Shown here in pieces: positions 9,346 through 18,564 of a stretch of 49,110 nucleotides of DNA. This stretch comes from Candidatus Pelagibacter sp. GTDB lineage: Bacteria > Pseudomonadota > Alphaproteobacteria > Pelagibacterales > Pelagibacteraceae. The notes under the pieces were generated by a model. It had not been told where the DNA came from, did no database searches, and worked only from the letters and a program-made list of their open reading frames with translations. The position numbers and the translations under genes are program-made. Position 1 is the stretch's first letter; every line of letters begins with the position of its first letter. The stretch lies in assembly GCA_028225715.1 (NCBI GenBank), contig JAOIXS010000006.1, positions 1-49,110 of the forward strand. The letters run 5' to 3'.

Positions 9346-12008
9346 TGAATAAATTAATTTTAAACTTCAAGTCTAAGGACTCAAAAAAGATAAAAAATCC
9401 AAAAAACTTTTTGGGTGGAAAGGGTGCAAATCTTTCTGAAATGGGAAGAATAGGCTTACCTGTTCCACCAGGATTTACTATATCAACTAAAGTGTGTGAA
9501 TTATTTTATAAAGATAAGAAGAAATTAAATTCACAAATAGTTAGCACTGTAAAAAAAGAATTAAAAATTATTGAAAAAGAAGTTGGGAAAAAATTTGGTG
9601 ATTTAAAAAACCCATTATTATTATCTGTTAGATCTGGTGCTAGAGTATCTATGCCTGGTATGATGGATACAATTTTAAATTTAGGCTTGAATGATAAAAC
9701 AGTAATTGCACTTGCAAATAAAACTTCCAACATGAGATTTGCAAAGGACAGCTACAGAAGATTTATCCAAATGTATGGAAATGTTGTAATGGGAGTTGAA
9801 GGTTATCATTTTGAAGAATTAATTGAAAACTACAAGCTAACTAAAGGTGTTCTACTTGATACAGATTTAGATGAAAATGATTGGGAAGGGCTAATTAATG
9901 ATTTTAAAAAAGTTGTTAAGGATCAGGCTAAAAAAGATTTTCCTCAAAATGTATATGACCAATTACTTGGTGCAATTAGTGCAGTATTTTTATCTTGGGA
10001 AAGCAATAGAGCAAAAGTCTACAGAAAATTAAACCAGATCTCTTCAGAATGGGGAACAGCAGTTAATGTTCAGTCTATGGTGTTTGGTAATATGGGTGAT
10101 GATTGTTCGACTGGTGTTGTCTTTACAAGAAATCCATCAAATGGTGTTAATGAAGTTTATGGTGAATATTTAATTAATGCTCAAGGAGAAGATGTTGTAG
10201 CAGGAACAAGAACTCCTCAATATATAACCAAAAAAGCAAGAAAAGATGCAAAGGTAAAAGAAGCTTCAATGGAAGAATCTATGCCAAAAGTTTTCAAACA
10301 ACTAGATAAAATTTTAAAAGTTTTAGAAAAACATTACAAAGATATGCAAGATGTAGAATTTACAGTTGAAAATAATAAATTGTGGATGCTACAGACAAGA
10401 TCTGGGAAGAGAACTTCAAAATCTGCAGTTAGAATTGCAGTAGATATGGTTAAAGAAAAATTAATTTCAAAAAAAGAAGCGGTGATGAGAATAGACCCAG
10501 CTTCTTTGGATACTTTATTACACCCCACTTTAGACGAAAAAAGTGCAGTTAACGTTATAGCGAATGGATTACCTGCCTCACCTGGGGCAGCTAGTGGTAA
10601 AGTTGTTTTTTCATCTGAAGAAGCAGAAAGATTAAATGATATGATGCAAGACACTATTTTGGTAAGAGTTGAAACATCCCCAGAAGACATTCATGGAATG
10701 CATGCCGCCAAAGGAATTTTAACTGCAAGAGGTGGAATGACTAGTCATGCTGCTGTTGTTGCAAGAGGTATGGGCAGACCTTGTGTATCTGGCTCTAGTG
10801 AAATTGATATTAACTATGAAGCTAAAACTTTTAAAACATCTTCTATCGAAGTTAAAGAAGGTGATATCATTACAATTGATGGTTCAACAGGTAGAATTAT
10901 TTTAGGAGAGGTACCAACAGTTAAACCAGAAATTTCTGGAGATTTTTCAAAACTAATGAGTTGGGCTGATGGTTTCAGAAAATTAAAAGTTAGAACGAAC
11001 TCAGAAACACCACTTGATACAAAAACAGCAAGAGACTTTGGAGCAGAGGGTATTGGTCTTTGTAGAACAGAGCATATGTTTTTTGATGAAGAAAGAATTT
11101 TGTCAGTTAGAGAAATGATTTTATCAAAAACAGTACAGGATAGAAATAAAGCTCTAGCAAAACTTTTACCACATCAAAGAAAAGATTTTGTTGAAATATT
11201 TAAAATTATGAATGGTCTACCAGTTACTGTGAGATTATTAGATCCACCATTGCATGAGTTTCTTCCTAAAACTGAAAAAGAAATTAATGATGTTGCAACT
11301 GTTGTAGGTCTTCCTTTAAAAGAAATTGAGTCTAGAATTAATGAACTACATGAACAAAACCCAATGTTAGGACACAGAGGATGTAGATTAGGAATTTCAT
11401 TTCCAGAAATTTATGAAATGCAGTGTAGAGCAATTTTTGAAGCGCTATCTGAACTTAAGATAAAAAAAGTCAAATCAGCATTTCCTGAAATTATGATTCC
11501 ATTAGTATCAACGGAGGCCGAGATTAGAATAATGAAGGACTTAGTTGTAAGGGTTGCAAAAGAAGTTCAAAAAGATAAAAAAGTTAAAGTTGATTATTTA
11601 GTTGGGACCATGATTGAGTTGCCAAGAGCAGCCATTAAAGCAGATGATATAGCAAAACATGCAGAATTCTTTAGTTTTGGTACAAATGATTTAACACAAA
11701 CGACATTTGGCTTAAGCAGAGATGACAGTGGTAAATTTTTAAATGATTATATTGAAAACAAAATATTTTCTATTGATCCATTTGTATCAATTGATGATGG
11801 AGTAGGTGATTTAGTTGAAATTGCTGTAGAAAAAGGCAGAAAGCAAAATAAAAAAATTAAACTTGGAATTTGTGGGGAGCATGGTGGTGATCCGAAAAGT
11901 ATTCACTTTTGTGTAAAAGCAGGATTAGATTATGTTTCTTGTTCACCGTACAGAGTTCCAATAGCAAGATTAGCTGCTGCACAAGCAGAGCTGTCTAAAA
12001 AAAATTAA
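9345..12008 (+). CDS. ppdK: Pyruvate, phosphate dikinase
   Basis: PPDK interconverts pyruvate + ATP + Pi and PEP + AMP + PPi. The 887-aa protein has an N-terminal ATP-grasp domain (GGKGANLSEMGRIGLPVPPGF), a central phosphohistidine domain with the catalytic His in GGMTSHAAVVARGMG, and a C-terminal PEP-binding barrel with GTNDLTQTTFG and CGEHGGD. Translation starts at a GTG overlapping the glyS stop (TAGTG at 9343-9347). No pyruvate kinase gene is visible nearby. PPDK could serve gluconeogenic PEP formation or act in the glycolytic direction. The convergent stop overlaps nadC by four bases (TTAA). Confidence 0.97.
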   Translation: MNKLILNFKSKDSKKIKNPKNFLGGKGANLSEMGRIGLPVPPGFTISTKVCELFYKDKKKLNSQIVSTVKKELKIIEKEVGKKFGDLKNPLLLSVRSGARVSMPGMMDTILNLGLNDKTVIALANKTSNMRFAKDSYRRFIQMYGNVVMGVEGYHFEELIENYKLTKGVLLDTDLDENDWEGLINDFKKVVKDQAKKDFPQNVYDQLLGAISAVFLSWESNRAKVYRKLNQISSEWGTAVNVQSMVFGNMGDDCSTGVVFTRNPSNGVNEVYGEYLINAQGEDVVAGTRTPQYITKKARKDAKVKEASMEESMPKVFKQLDKILKVLEKHYKDMQDVEFTVENNKLWMLQTRSGKRTSKSAVRIAVDMVKEKLISKKEAVMRIDPASLDTLLHPTLDEKSAVNVIANGLPASPGAASGKVVFSSEEAERLNDMMQDTILVRVETSPEDIHGMHAAKGILTARGGMTSHAAVVARGMGRPCVSGSSEIDINYEAKTFKTSSIEVKEGDIITIDGSTGRIILGEVPTVKPEISGDFSKLMSWADGFRKLKVRTNSETPLDTKTARDFGAEGIGLCRTEHMFFDEERILSVREMILSKTVQDRNKALAKLLPHQRKDFVEIFKIMNGLPVTVRLLDPPLHEFLPKTEKEINDVATVVGLPLKEIESRINELHEQNPMLGHRGCRLGISFPEIYEMQCRAIFEALSELKIKKVKSAFPEIMIPLVSTEAEIRIMKDLVVRVAKEVQKDKKVKVDYLVGTMIELPRAAIKADDIAKHAEFFSFGTNDLTQTTFGLSRDDSGKFLNDYIENKIFSIDPFVSIDDGVGDLVEIAVEKGRKQNKKIKLGICGEHGGDPKSIHFCVKAGLDYVSCSPYRVPIARLAAAQAELSKKN

Positions 12009-12838
12009 ATTTCTAATTTAAAATCTATAGCAGGCACACTATGGGTGATGCTACCTATTGAAATTCGATCAACACCTGTTGTAGCAATTTTCTTAACTGA
12101 TTTTAGTGTTACATTTCCAGATGCTTCAGTTTCATAATGTTTTTTGGCTAATTTAACACCAGCCTTAAGTGTTTTGTTGTTCATATTATCAAACAAAACA
12201 GTATTAAATTTTAAACCCATTATTTGTTTAAGCTGATTTAGATTATCAACTTCTACAGTAATTTTTTTCCCTTTTTTATTTCTAATTGCAAGAGATACTA
12301 AAGTTTTAATATCTGAACTTGCTATGTGATTGTCTTTAATTAGAAATTCATCACTTAGGTTAAATCTATGGTTTATACCACCTCCCAACTTAACTGCATA
12401 CTTTTGTATTACTCTTAAGGTTGGAATAGTTTTTCTAGTACAGCAAATTTTACTTTTTTTATTAACTAGCCTAACAAATTGATTAGTTTTAGTGGCAATT
12501 CCTGAGATATGGCTCATAAAATTTAAAGCAACTCTTTCACCAATTAAAATGTTTTCAGCTTGACCCTCCACTGTAGCAATTATTTCATTTTTTTTAACTA
12601 ATGAACCTTCTTTTTTTTTAATAATAAATTTAATTTTGCTATCTATTAATTTAAATGTTTGTTTTGCAAACTTTAATCCAGCAACTACTGCATGTTGATT
12701 AGAAATCAATTTAACTTTTATAAGTTTTTTATTTTTAACTAGGCTTGAAGTAATATCACCAGAAGGGTAAAGATCTTCATTTAAAGCAAGCTTTACAATA
12801 TTCTTGATATAATAATTACTTAATTTAATTTGAGACAC
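12005..12838 (-). CDS. nadC: Nicotinate-nucleotide pyrophosphorylase (quinolinate phosphoribosyltransferase)
   Basis: NadC makes nicotinate mononucleotide from quinolinate and PRPP. The 277-aa protein shows GDITSSLV near the N terminus, GERVALNFMSHISGIAT, the CTRKTIPTLRVIQKYAVKLGGGINHR phosphate-binding stretch (residues about 130-157), and the C-terminal ASGNVTLKS block. It lies five bases downstream of nadA on the same strand, forming a two-gene NAD operon. Its stop shares TTAA at 12005-12008 with ppdK. Confidence 0.96.
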   Translation of the reverse strand: MSQIKLSNYYIKNIVKLALNEDLYPSGDITSSLVKNKKLIKVKLISNQHAVVAGLKFAKQTFKLIDSKIKFIIKKKEGSLVKKNEIIATVEGQAENILIGERVALNFMSHISGIATKTNQFVRLVNKKSKICCTRKTIPTLRVIQKYAVKLGGGINHRFNLSDEFLIKDNHIASSDIKTLVSLAIRNKKGKKITVEVDNLNQLKQIMGLKFNTVLFDNMNNKTLKAGVKLAKKHYETEASGNVTLKSVKKIATTGVDRISIGSITHSVPAIDFKLEI

Positions 12839-12843
12839 TTTTG

Positions 12844-13848
12844 TTATCTGCCTATTGCAGCCATTCTTTCAACAGGAATTCTAGCTTTTTCTATTGTCTC
12901 TCTATCCATTATGATTTCACCAGTTTCATTTTCTAGACAATCTAAAATTTTTGGCAATGTAATTTTTTTCATATGAGGACAAAGATTGCATGGTCTAATA
13001 AATTCTACATTTGGGTTTTCAACTTGAATATTATCACTCATCGAGCATTCAGTAACCATCATAACTTTCTTAGGCTGATTATCTTCTACATATTTAATCA
13101 TCCCACCAGTTGACCCTGCAAAGTCACTTGCTTTAATTACATCTGGTGGGCATTCTGGGTGAGCAATAATCTTAATGCCAGGATTTTTTGCTCTGATATC
13201 ATGTATTTCTTTTTCAGTGAACTGGTCATGAACCATACAAATACCTTTCCAGGCAATGATTTCAACGTTTGTTTGAGAAGCAACATATTTTGCTAAATAA
13301 TCATCAGGTAAAAAAATAACTTTTTTAACACCAAGAGACTCAACAATTTTTACTGCATTTGCTGATGTGCAACAGATATCTGTTTCTGCCTTCACGTCTG
13401 CTGAAGTATTTACATAAGATACAACTGGCACGCCTGGATATTTTTCTTTTAATAATCTTACATCTTTACCTGTAATTGACGATGATAAAGAGCAGCCAGC
13501 AGCCATATCAGGAAGTAGAACTTTTTTTTCAGGACTCATTAACTTAGAAGTTTCAGCCATAAAATGAACTCCTGCCATTACAATAATATCAGCAGTAGTT
13601 TTTGAGGCTTCTATCGCAAGAGCTAACGAGTCTGCAGCAACATCTGCTATACCATGATAAATTTCTGGAGTTTGGTAATTGTGAGCAAGCACAATTGCAT
13701 TTTTCTCTTTTTTTAATTGATTAATTCTATGAATATAAGGGGCATGAACTGACCATTCAATCTCAGGCATAACCTTTGAGATTTTTTGATAGATTGGATC
13801 AGTCGCTATTTTTACTTCTGGTGTAAATTCCATGTCAAAACTTATCAA
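12844..13848 (-). CDS. nadA: Quinolinate synthase, 4Fe-4S enzyme
   Basis: NadA condenses iminoaspartate with DHAP to give quinolinate. The 334-aa protein carries candidate cluster-ligand cysteines in [20 protein letters not shown] and [19 protein letters not shown] near residue 55 is a family hallmark. It directly precedes nadC (5-bp gap). The usual partner nadB (L-aspartate oxidase) is absent from this cluster, so iminoaspartate must come from a gene elsewhere. A second Met at codon 6 is an alternative start. Confidence 0.96.
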   Translation of the reverse strand: MISFDMEFTPEVKIATDPIYQKISKVMPEIEWSVHAPYIHRINQLKKEKNAIVLAHNYQTPEIYHGIADVAADSLALAIEASKTTADIIVMAGVHFMAETSKLMSPEKKVLLPDMAAGCSLSSSITGKDVRLLKEKYPGVPVVSYVNTSADVKAETDICCTSANAVKIVESLGVKKVIFLPDDYLAKYVASQTNVEIIAWKGICMVHDQFTEKEIHDIRAKNPGIKIIAHPECPPDVIKASDFAGSTGGMIKYVEDNQPKKVMMVTECSMSDNIQVENPNVEFIRPCNLCPHMKKITLPKILDCLENETGEIIMDRETIEKARIPVERMAAIGR

Positions 13849-13886
13849 TTAGGTTATTATTTGTCATTCCTTATTATGCCACACTA

Positions 13887-14771
13887 CTATATCCAATTTG
13901 GTATTTTTATTCTTAAGACTGCCTTTTCACTTTTTAATTCACTATCTTTTTTAAAGTTTTCATCTAGATATTTGATTAACGCAAAGGGATACTCATCATT
14001 AATCAATACTTTGCCTATTTCAATGTCATTAGCATAAATTGATGCACCCTCAGTTAATTTTCCACTGATTAATTGTATAGCTAATAATCTTTTAGAAAGT
14101 TTATTTTTTAGTTTTATTCTGGCCGTATTTTCTTGTCCAACATAACAGCCTTTTTTAAAATCTATTCCATTTAGTTCCTCAAAATTACATTCAATTCCAA
14201 ATAATTTATTTTGTAATTTATTCATTTCTTTTTGAGCAATTCCTAATTCATGACTTATTTTGTAATATTCAGTAATGGGCGAATCTTTTAGCTCTAATTT
14301 TTTTAAAGATAGGTAAAGTTTTTCTAAATTAATAATAAGCCTTGCACCTAGGTCTTTATTTCTTGGGTCTAATAAAATAGGGTCCTCCCTATATTTTATT
14401 GTATTTCCAGGTTGATCCTTGGCACCTTCAAATTTTAAAAACTTTTCACGACTTAATGCTGCAATTACAAATTCATTGCTTAAATTCATAATTTCAACTT
14501 TAGATCTAAGCTTGTATATGTTGAGCTGTTTAAAGAGAGCCTCTGTTTGAGATTTTTCACAATCTATGAAATAACCAGTTTTATGCTTTACAATAATAAA
14601 GGCAAATAGAAATTTTCCTTGTGGAGTTAGTAGTGATGCAAAACAACTATTGTCTTCATTGACCTTATTAATGTCATTGCTAATCATATTTTGTAAAAAT
14701 TCATTAGCATCCGCTCCATTTATGAAGAGAATTCCTCTATCTTCTAAAATATATACTTTCTGCATATTCAT
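13887..14771 (-). CDS. ygfZ: YgfZ/GcvT-like folate-binding Fe-S cluster maintenance protein
   Basis: YgfZ proteins bind tetrahydrofolate and help assemble or repair certain Fe-S enzymes. The 294-aa protein has the signature KGCYVGQE with its conserved Cys at about residue 210, and the GcvT-like opening with LFINGADANEFLQNMISND. It sits upstream of the nadA-nadC pair on the same strand (38-bp gap), and NadA is itself a 4Fe-4S enzyme, so a functional link is plausible but inferred. It diverges from pyrC across 43 bp. Confidence 0.88.
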   Translation of the reverse strand: MNMQKVYILEDRGILFINGADANEFLQNMISNDINKVNEDNSCFASLLTPQGKFLFAFIIVKHKTGYFIDCEKSQTEALFKQLNIYKLRSKVEIMNLSNEFVIAALSREKFLKFEGAKDQPGNTIKYREDPILLDPRNKDLGARLIINLEKLYLSLKKLELKDSPITEYYKISHELGIAQKEMNKLQNKLFGIECNFEELNGIDFKKGCYVGQENTARIKLKNKLSKRLLAIQLISGKLTEGASIYANDIEIGKVLINDEYPFALIKYLDENFKKDSELKSEKAVLRIKIPNWI

Positions 14772-14773
14772 AA

Positions 14774-14800
14774 TTGATTGATATCTGAATATGATATAAT
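14774..14800 (+). promoter_or_regulatory. Candidate extended -10 promoter for dihydroorotase
   Basis: TTGATT (14774-14779) and TATAAT (14795-14800) are separated by 15 bp. A TG dinucleotide one base upstream of the hexamer (14792-14793) gives an extended -10. The ATG at 14815 would then be only about eight bases beyond the expected transcript start, so the mRNA may be nearly leaderless. Confidence 0.5.
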
Positions 14801-14814
14801 TACTTTTTTCATAA

Positions 14815-16119
14815 ATGTTAGATCTAATAATTAAAAATGGCTCATGCTACATAGATAAAAATCTAAAAGATCAAGATATAGCCATTAAAGATGGTAAAAT
14901 TATAAAAATTGGCAAAATTGATAGTGAGGCGAAAGAGACTTTTGATGCTGAAGGGTTAACAGTTTTACCAGGGTGTATTGATACACAAACTCATTTTAGA
15001 GAGCCTGGATCAACAGATACAGAAGACTTACACTCAGGAAGTAGGGCTGCAATAGTGGGTGGTATAACAAGCGTGTTTGAGATGCCAAACACTAATCCAC
15101 CAACATCTACTAAGGTAGAGTTTCAGAAAAAATTAGATCTCGCCAAAAATAGAATGTATTGCAATTATGCATTTTATTTTGGTGCAACAGCTGATAACGC
15201 AAATGAATTAGCAGATTTGGTAAATTTAGAGGGTTGTTGTGGAATTAAACTGTTTGCTGGATCATCAACTGGAAACCTTTTAGTTGCTGAGGAAGAAGAT
15301 ATCGAAAAAGTATTTCAAAGTAGCTCAAAAGTTGTTGCAGTACATTCAGAGGATGAAGCAATTTTAAATATTAATAAAAAATTAATTAAAGAAGGAGATG
15401 TTCACTCACACCCAATTTGGAGAAGTGCCGAATGTGCAATCTCGTCTACTAGAAGAATAGTTAGAATTGCTGAGAGATATAAGAAAAAAGCTCATATTCT
15501 TCATATTACTACAAAAGAAGAGATTGATTTTTTATCACAACACAAAGGCAACATAACATTTGAGATTACGCCGCAACATTTAACAATCTACGCTCCATAT
15601 TGTTATGATAAACTTGGAACTTATGCTCAAATGAATCCACCTTTAAGAGACAAGTCTCATTATGATAGATTGTGGTATGGGGTAAAAAATAATCTTAATG
15701 ATACAATTGGTTCTGATCACGCTCCACACTTAAAAGAGAATAAAGAAAAAAAATATCCAAACTCACCATCTGGCATGCCTGGGGTTCAAACACTTTTACC
15801 AGTTATGTTAAATCATGTTAATGATGGAAAGTTAACTTTAGAGCAATTAATGAATTCTATATGTGAAAATCCAATTAAGATTTTTGGAATTAAAAATAAA
15901 GGTTTTATAAAAGAAGGGTTTGATGCTGATTTCACAATTGTAGATATGAACAAGACTATTGAAATTAAAAATGAAAATATTGAGAGTAAATGTGGCTGGT
16001 CACCTTTTGATGGGTTTGAATTTAAAGGAACACCAGTATCTACAATCATAGCCGGTCAAGTTAAAATGAGAGATGGTAAAATTTTTGGTGATCCTGAAGG
16101 TAAGCCTTTAAAATTTTAG
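14815..16119 (+). CDS. pyrC: Dihydroorotase (class I, long form)
   Basis: Dihydroorotase cyclises carbamoyl-aspartate in pyrimidine synthesis. The 434-aa length and motifs fit the class I (PyrC/AllB-like) amidohydrolases: the metal-binding DTQTHFREPG near residue 57, HSEDE near 176, HILHITTKEE near 225, and the final metal Asp in GSDHAPH near 300. Members of this family can also be hydantoinases or allantoinases, but the THFREPG context with EMPNTNPPT favours dihydroorotase. It ends four bases into the convergent SMR gene. Confidence 0.9.
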   Translation: MLDLIIKNGSCYIDKNLKDQDIAIKDGKIIKIGKIDSEAKETFDAEGLTVLPGCIDTQTHFREPGSTDTEDLHSGSRAAIVGGITSVFEMPNTNPPTSTKVEFQKKLDLAKNRMYCNYAFYFGATADNANELADLVNLEGCCGIKLFAGSSTGNLLVAEEEDIEKVFQSSSKVVAVHSEDEAILNINKKLIKEGDVHSHPIWRSAECAISSTRRIVRIAERYKKKAHILHITTKEEIDFLSQHKGNITFEITPQHLTIYAPYCYDKLGTYAQMNPPLRDKSHYDRLWYGVKNNLNDTIGSDHAPHLKENKEKKYPNSPSGMPGVQTLLPVMLNHVNDGKLTLEQLMNSICENPIKIFGIKNKGFIKEGFDADFTIVDMNKTIEIKNENIESKCGWSPFDGFEFKGTPVSTIIAGQVKMRDGKIFGDPEGKPLKF

Positions 16120-16448
16120 ATAGTTTTTACAGAAAAGCTATTTACAAGCACTACTCCAAAAACAATAAAAAATAATCCTAATACAGCCTGCCAAGATAAA
16201 GATTGTTTAAAGAAAACATATCCCAATATTGCAACAGTAAATACTCCAAGACCACTCCATGTTGCATAAACAATAGCTATTGGAATTTTATCAACAACAA
16301 AAGTTATAAGATAAAAAGAAAGCAAATAAAAAACTGCAAGAGTAGTTGTTGGAATAATTTTTGTAAAATTTTGTGAAACAGGTAGTAACATCGTTCCACC
16401 TACTTCAAAAAAAATTGCAACTATTAAAATTAGATATGTTTTAATCAC
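16116..16448 (-). CDS. Small multidrug resistance (SMR/EmrE-type) transporter
   Basis: This 110-aa protein has four hydrophobic segments and the conserved membrane-embedded Glu (Glu15 in IFFEVGG), equivalent to EmrE Glu14. VYATWSGLG near residue 62 is the QAC-type SMR motif. It is probably a proton-coupled exporter of cationic compounds or small metabolites, acting as a dimer in the inner membrane. Translation begins at a GTG overlapping the prpE stop (TAGTG read on the minus strand), so it is coupled to prpE. The physiological substrate is unknown. Confidence 0.85.
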   Translation of the reverse strand: MIKTYLILIVAIFFEVGGTMLLPVSQNFTKIIPTTTLAVFYLLSFYLITFVVDKIPIAIVYATWSGLGVFTVAILGYVFFKQSLSWQAVLGLFFIVFGVVLVNSFSVKTI

Positions 16449-18343
16449 TACTTGAGAATATTATTTTTAATTAAGTCTTCTTTTATCTCAGATAAGATAG
16501 CAGGATCATCAATGGTTGCTGGAACCTTATAATCTTCATTATCAGCAATTTTTCTAATAGTTCCTCTTAATATTTTGCCTGATCTTGTTTTTGGTAGTCT
16601 TTTAATAACAATTACATTTTTAAATGCAGCAACAGGTCCAATACTATCTCTAACCATTTTTATACATTCTTTCGAAATGGTTTCGTTGTCTTTTTTTACA
16701 CCTGTTTTGAGAACTACGAGACCTATTGGTAGTTGTCCTTTCAATTTATCAGCAACACCTAACACTGCACATTCTGCTACTGACTGATGTTCTGATAAAA
16801 CTTCTTCTATAGCACCAGTTGATAATCTGTGACCCGCAACATTAATGATATCATCTGTTCTAGACATTATCCAAATGTAGCCATCTTCATCAATATGACC
16901 TGCATCATAAGTTTCATAGTAACCTTCATAGTTCGTCATATAATTATCTTTGTATCTTTTATCTGCATTCCATAAGGTTGGAAAAGTTCCAGGAGGTAAA
17001 GGTAATTTTACAACTATATCTCCCATCTCATTAGGTTTTGCCAAGGTTTGATCTGGTTTCATGATTTGAACATCATATCCAGGAACTGCCTTACATGCTG
17101 ATCCATATTTTGTTTTCATCATTTCAATTCCTGTACAATTAGAGCTAATTGCCCAACTTGTTTCAGTTTGCCACCAATGGTCAATTACTGGAACTTTTAA
17201 TAAATTTTCTGCCCATTTAATTGTATCTGGGTCAGCTCTTTCACCAGCTAAAAACAATGACTCAAATTTACTTAAATCATATTTAGAGAAAAACTTACCC
17301 TCAGGATCTTCTTTTTTAATAGCCCTAAAAGCTGTTGGTGCAGTAAAAAGTGATTTTACTTTATAATCAGAAATTATTTTCCAAAAAGCACCTGCATCAG
17401 GAGTACCAACGGGCTTTCCTTCAAATAATACTGTAGTACAACCTTTAAATAAAGGGGCATAAACAATATATGAGTGTCCAACAATCCATCCAATATCACT
17501 TGCTGACCACCAAACATCATCAGCATCAATATTGTAGATATTTTTCATAGTCCATTTAAGAGCAACTATATGACCTCCAATATCTCTAACAATTCCTTTT
17601 GGTACACCTGTAGTTCCTGAGGTATACAAAATATAAGCTAAATCATTAGAGTTCATTTCTACACAATCTACCTCTTTTGCATTTGAAATTGCTTCACCCC
17701 AACTGATTTCTTTTGGAGCATTAAGTTCAACTGTGTGATCTATTCTTTGAAATAAGATCATTTTATCAATTTTATGAGAAGCCATTTTAATTGCTGCATC
17801 AACTAATGGTTTATACTCAACAGTTTTTCCAGGTTCAAAGCCACATGAAGCTGTAACTATTACTTTTGCTTTACTATCATCAATTCTGCTAGCAAGTTCA
17901 TTTGAGGCAAAACCTCCAAATACCACAGAGTGAATTGCTCCAATTCTCCCACATGCTAACATTGCTATAACTGCCTCTGGGATCATTGGCATATAGATTA
18001 TAACTCTATCACCTTTGTCAACTCCTTGATTTTTTAGTGCTCCTGCAAATTTTGAAACTTTTTCTCTTAATTCTTTATAAGTAAACTGCTTTTTGTTTCC
18101 AGTTATTGGGCTATCATAGATTAAAGCTAGCTTGTCACCTCTGCCTTGATCGATATGAATGTCTAAAGCATTATAACAAGTGTTGGTAACACCATCTTCA
18201 AACCATTTATAAAAGGGTGGGTTAGATTTATTTAAAATTTTAGTAGGTTTTTTAAACCAAAAGATATCATTAGATACCTCTTGCCAAAAATTTTCAGGAT
18301 TTTTTAACGAATTTTGGTAAATATCATTAAATTTTTTTGACAT
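16448..18343 (-). CDS. prpE: Propionyl-CoA synthetase (acyl-CoA/acetyl-CoA synthetase family)
   Basis: This is an AMP-forming acyl-CoA ligase. Its 631 aa and several diagnostic stretches fit PrpE better than Acs: PPFYKWFEDGVTN near residue 45, YMPMIPEAVIAMLACGRIGA, IHSVVFGGFAS, the P-loop YTSGTTGVPKGIVRD, WWQTETSW, and the C-terminal catalytic Lys in LPKTRSGKILRG. It would activate propionate (possibly acetate). No methylcitrate or methylmalonyl-CoA genes are adjacent, so the fate of propionyl-CoA cannot be inferred here. It is followed by a translationally coupled SMR transporter. A weak candidate promoter (TTGATT, 17-bp spacer, TTTAAT) lies at 18396-18424 on the minus strand. Confidence 0.88.
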   Translation of the reverse strand: MSKKFNDIYQNSLKNPENFWQEVSNDIFWFKKPTKILNKSNPPFYKWFEDGVTNTCYNALDIHIDQGRGDKLALIYDSPITGNKKQFTYKELREKVSKFAGALKNQGVDKGDRVIIYMPMIPEAVIAMLACGRIGAIHSVVFGGFASNELASRIDDSKAKVIVTASCGFEPGKTVEYKPLVDAAIKMASHKIDKMILFQRIDHTVELNAPKEISWGEAISNAKEVDCVEMNSNDLAYILYTSGTTGVPKGIVRDIGGHIVALKWTMKNIYNIDADDVWWSASDIGWIVGHSYIVYAPLFKGCTTVLFEGKPVGTPDAGAFWKIISDYKVKSLFTAPTAFRAIKKEDPEGKFFSKYDLSKFESLFLAGERADPDTIKWAENLLKVPVIDHWWQTETSWAISSNCTGIEMMKTKYGSACKAVPGYDVQIMKPDQTLAKPNEMGDIVVKLPLPPGTFPTLWNADKRYKDNYMTNYEGYYETYDAGHIDEDGYIWIMSRTDDIINVAGHRLSTGAIEEVLSEHQSVAECAVLGVADKLKGQLPIGLVVLKTGVKKDNETISKECIKMVRDSIGPVAAFKNVIVIKRLPKTRSGKILRGTIRKIADNEDYKVPATIDDPAILSEIKEDLIKNNILK

Positions 18344-18564
18344 ATGAATTGATTCTATTTTGTTGGTTTTCTAAGCTTATTAAATTAAAAATTGTATTAA
18401 AATTTAAAAAGTAAGTAAAATCAATACAAATTAGAGGTAATTAAACCTTCTAAAAACTTAATTATTTTGATAGTTAATCGTCAACATGACTTAACTTAAG
18501 CATTTTTTTAAGTCTAGTTTATATAAACTAAAAAGTTAAAAACTAACAAAAGAGGGAGTTTTTT
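18344..18564. promoter_or_regulatory. Intergenic region between prpE and proteorhodopsin with two dyad elements
   Basis: This 221-bp region is the longest gene-free stretch in the window and must hold both divergent promoters. It contains an imperfect dyad at 18473-18495, built from nested GTTAA/TTAAC and GTCA/TGAC arms with a 3-base centre and a 2-base bulge. A perfect 16-base palindrome (TAGTTTATATAAACTA) follows at 18515-18530. The palindrome contains TATAAA (18522-18527), which could be the -10 for proteorhodopsin and would give a leader of about 30 bases. A strong purine-rich ribosome binding site (AGAGGGAG, 18551-18558) precedes the ATG. Confidence 0.45.

Noticed and set aside
18467..18496. 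TTGATA and TTAACT as a proteorhodopsin promoter pair.
   Set aside because: The -10 match is only three of six and the spacer is 18 bp. The TATAAA inside the palindrome is at least as plausible, so no firm promoter is assigned.
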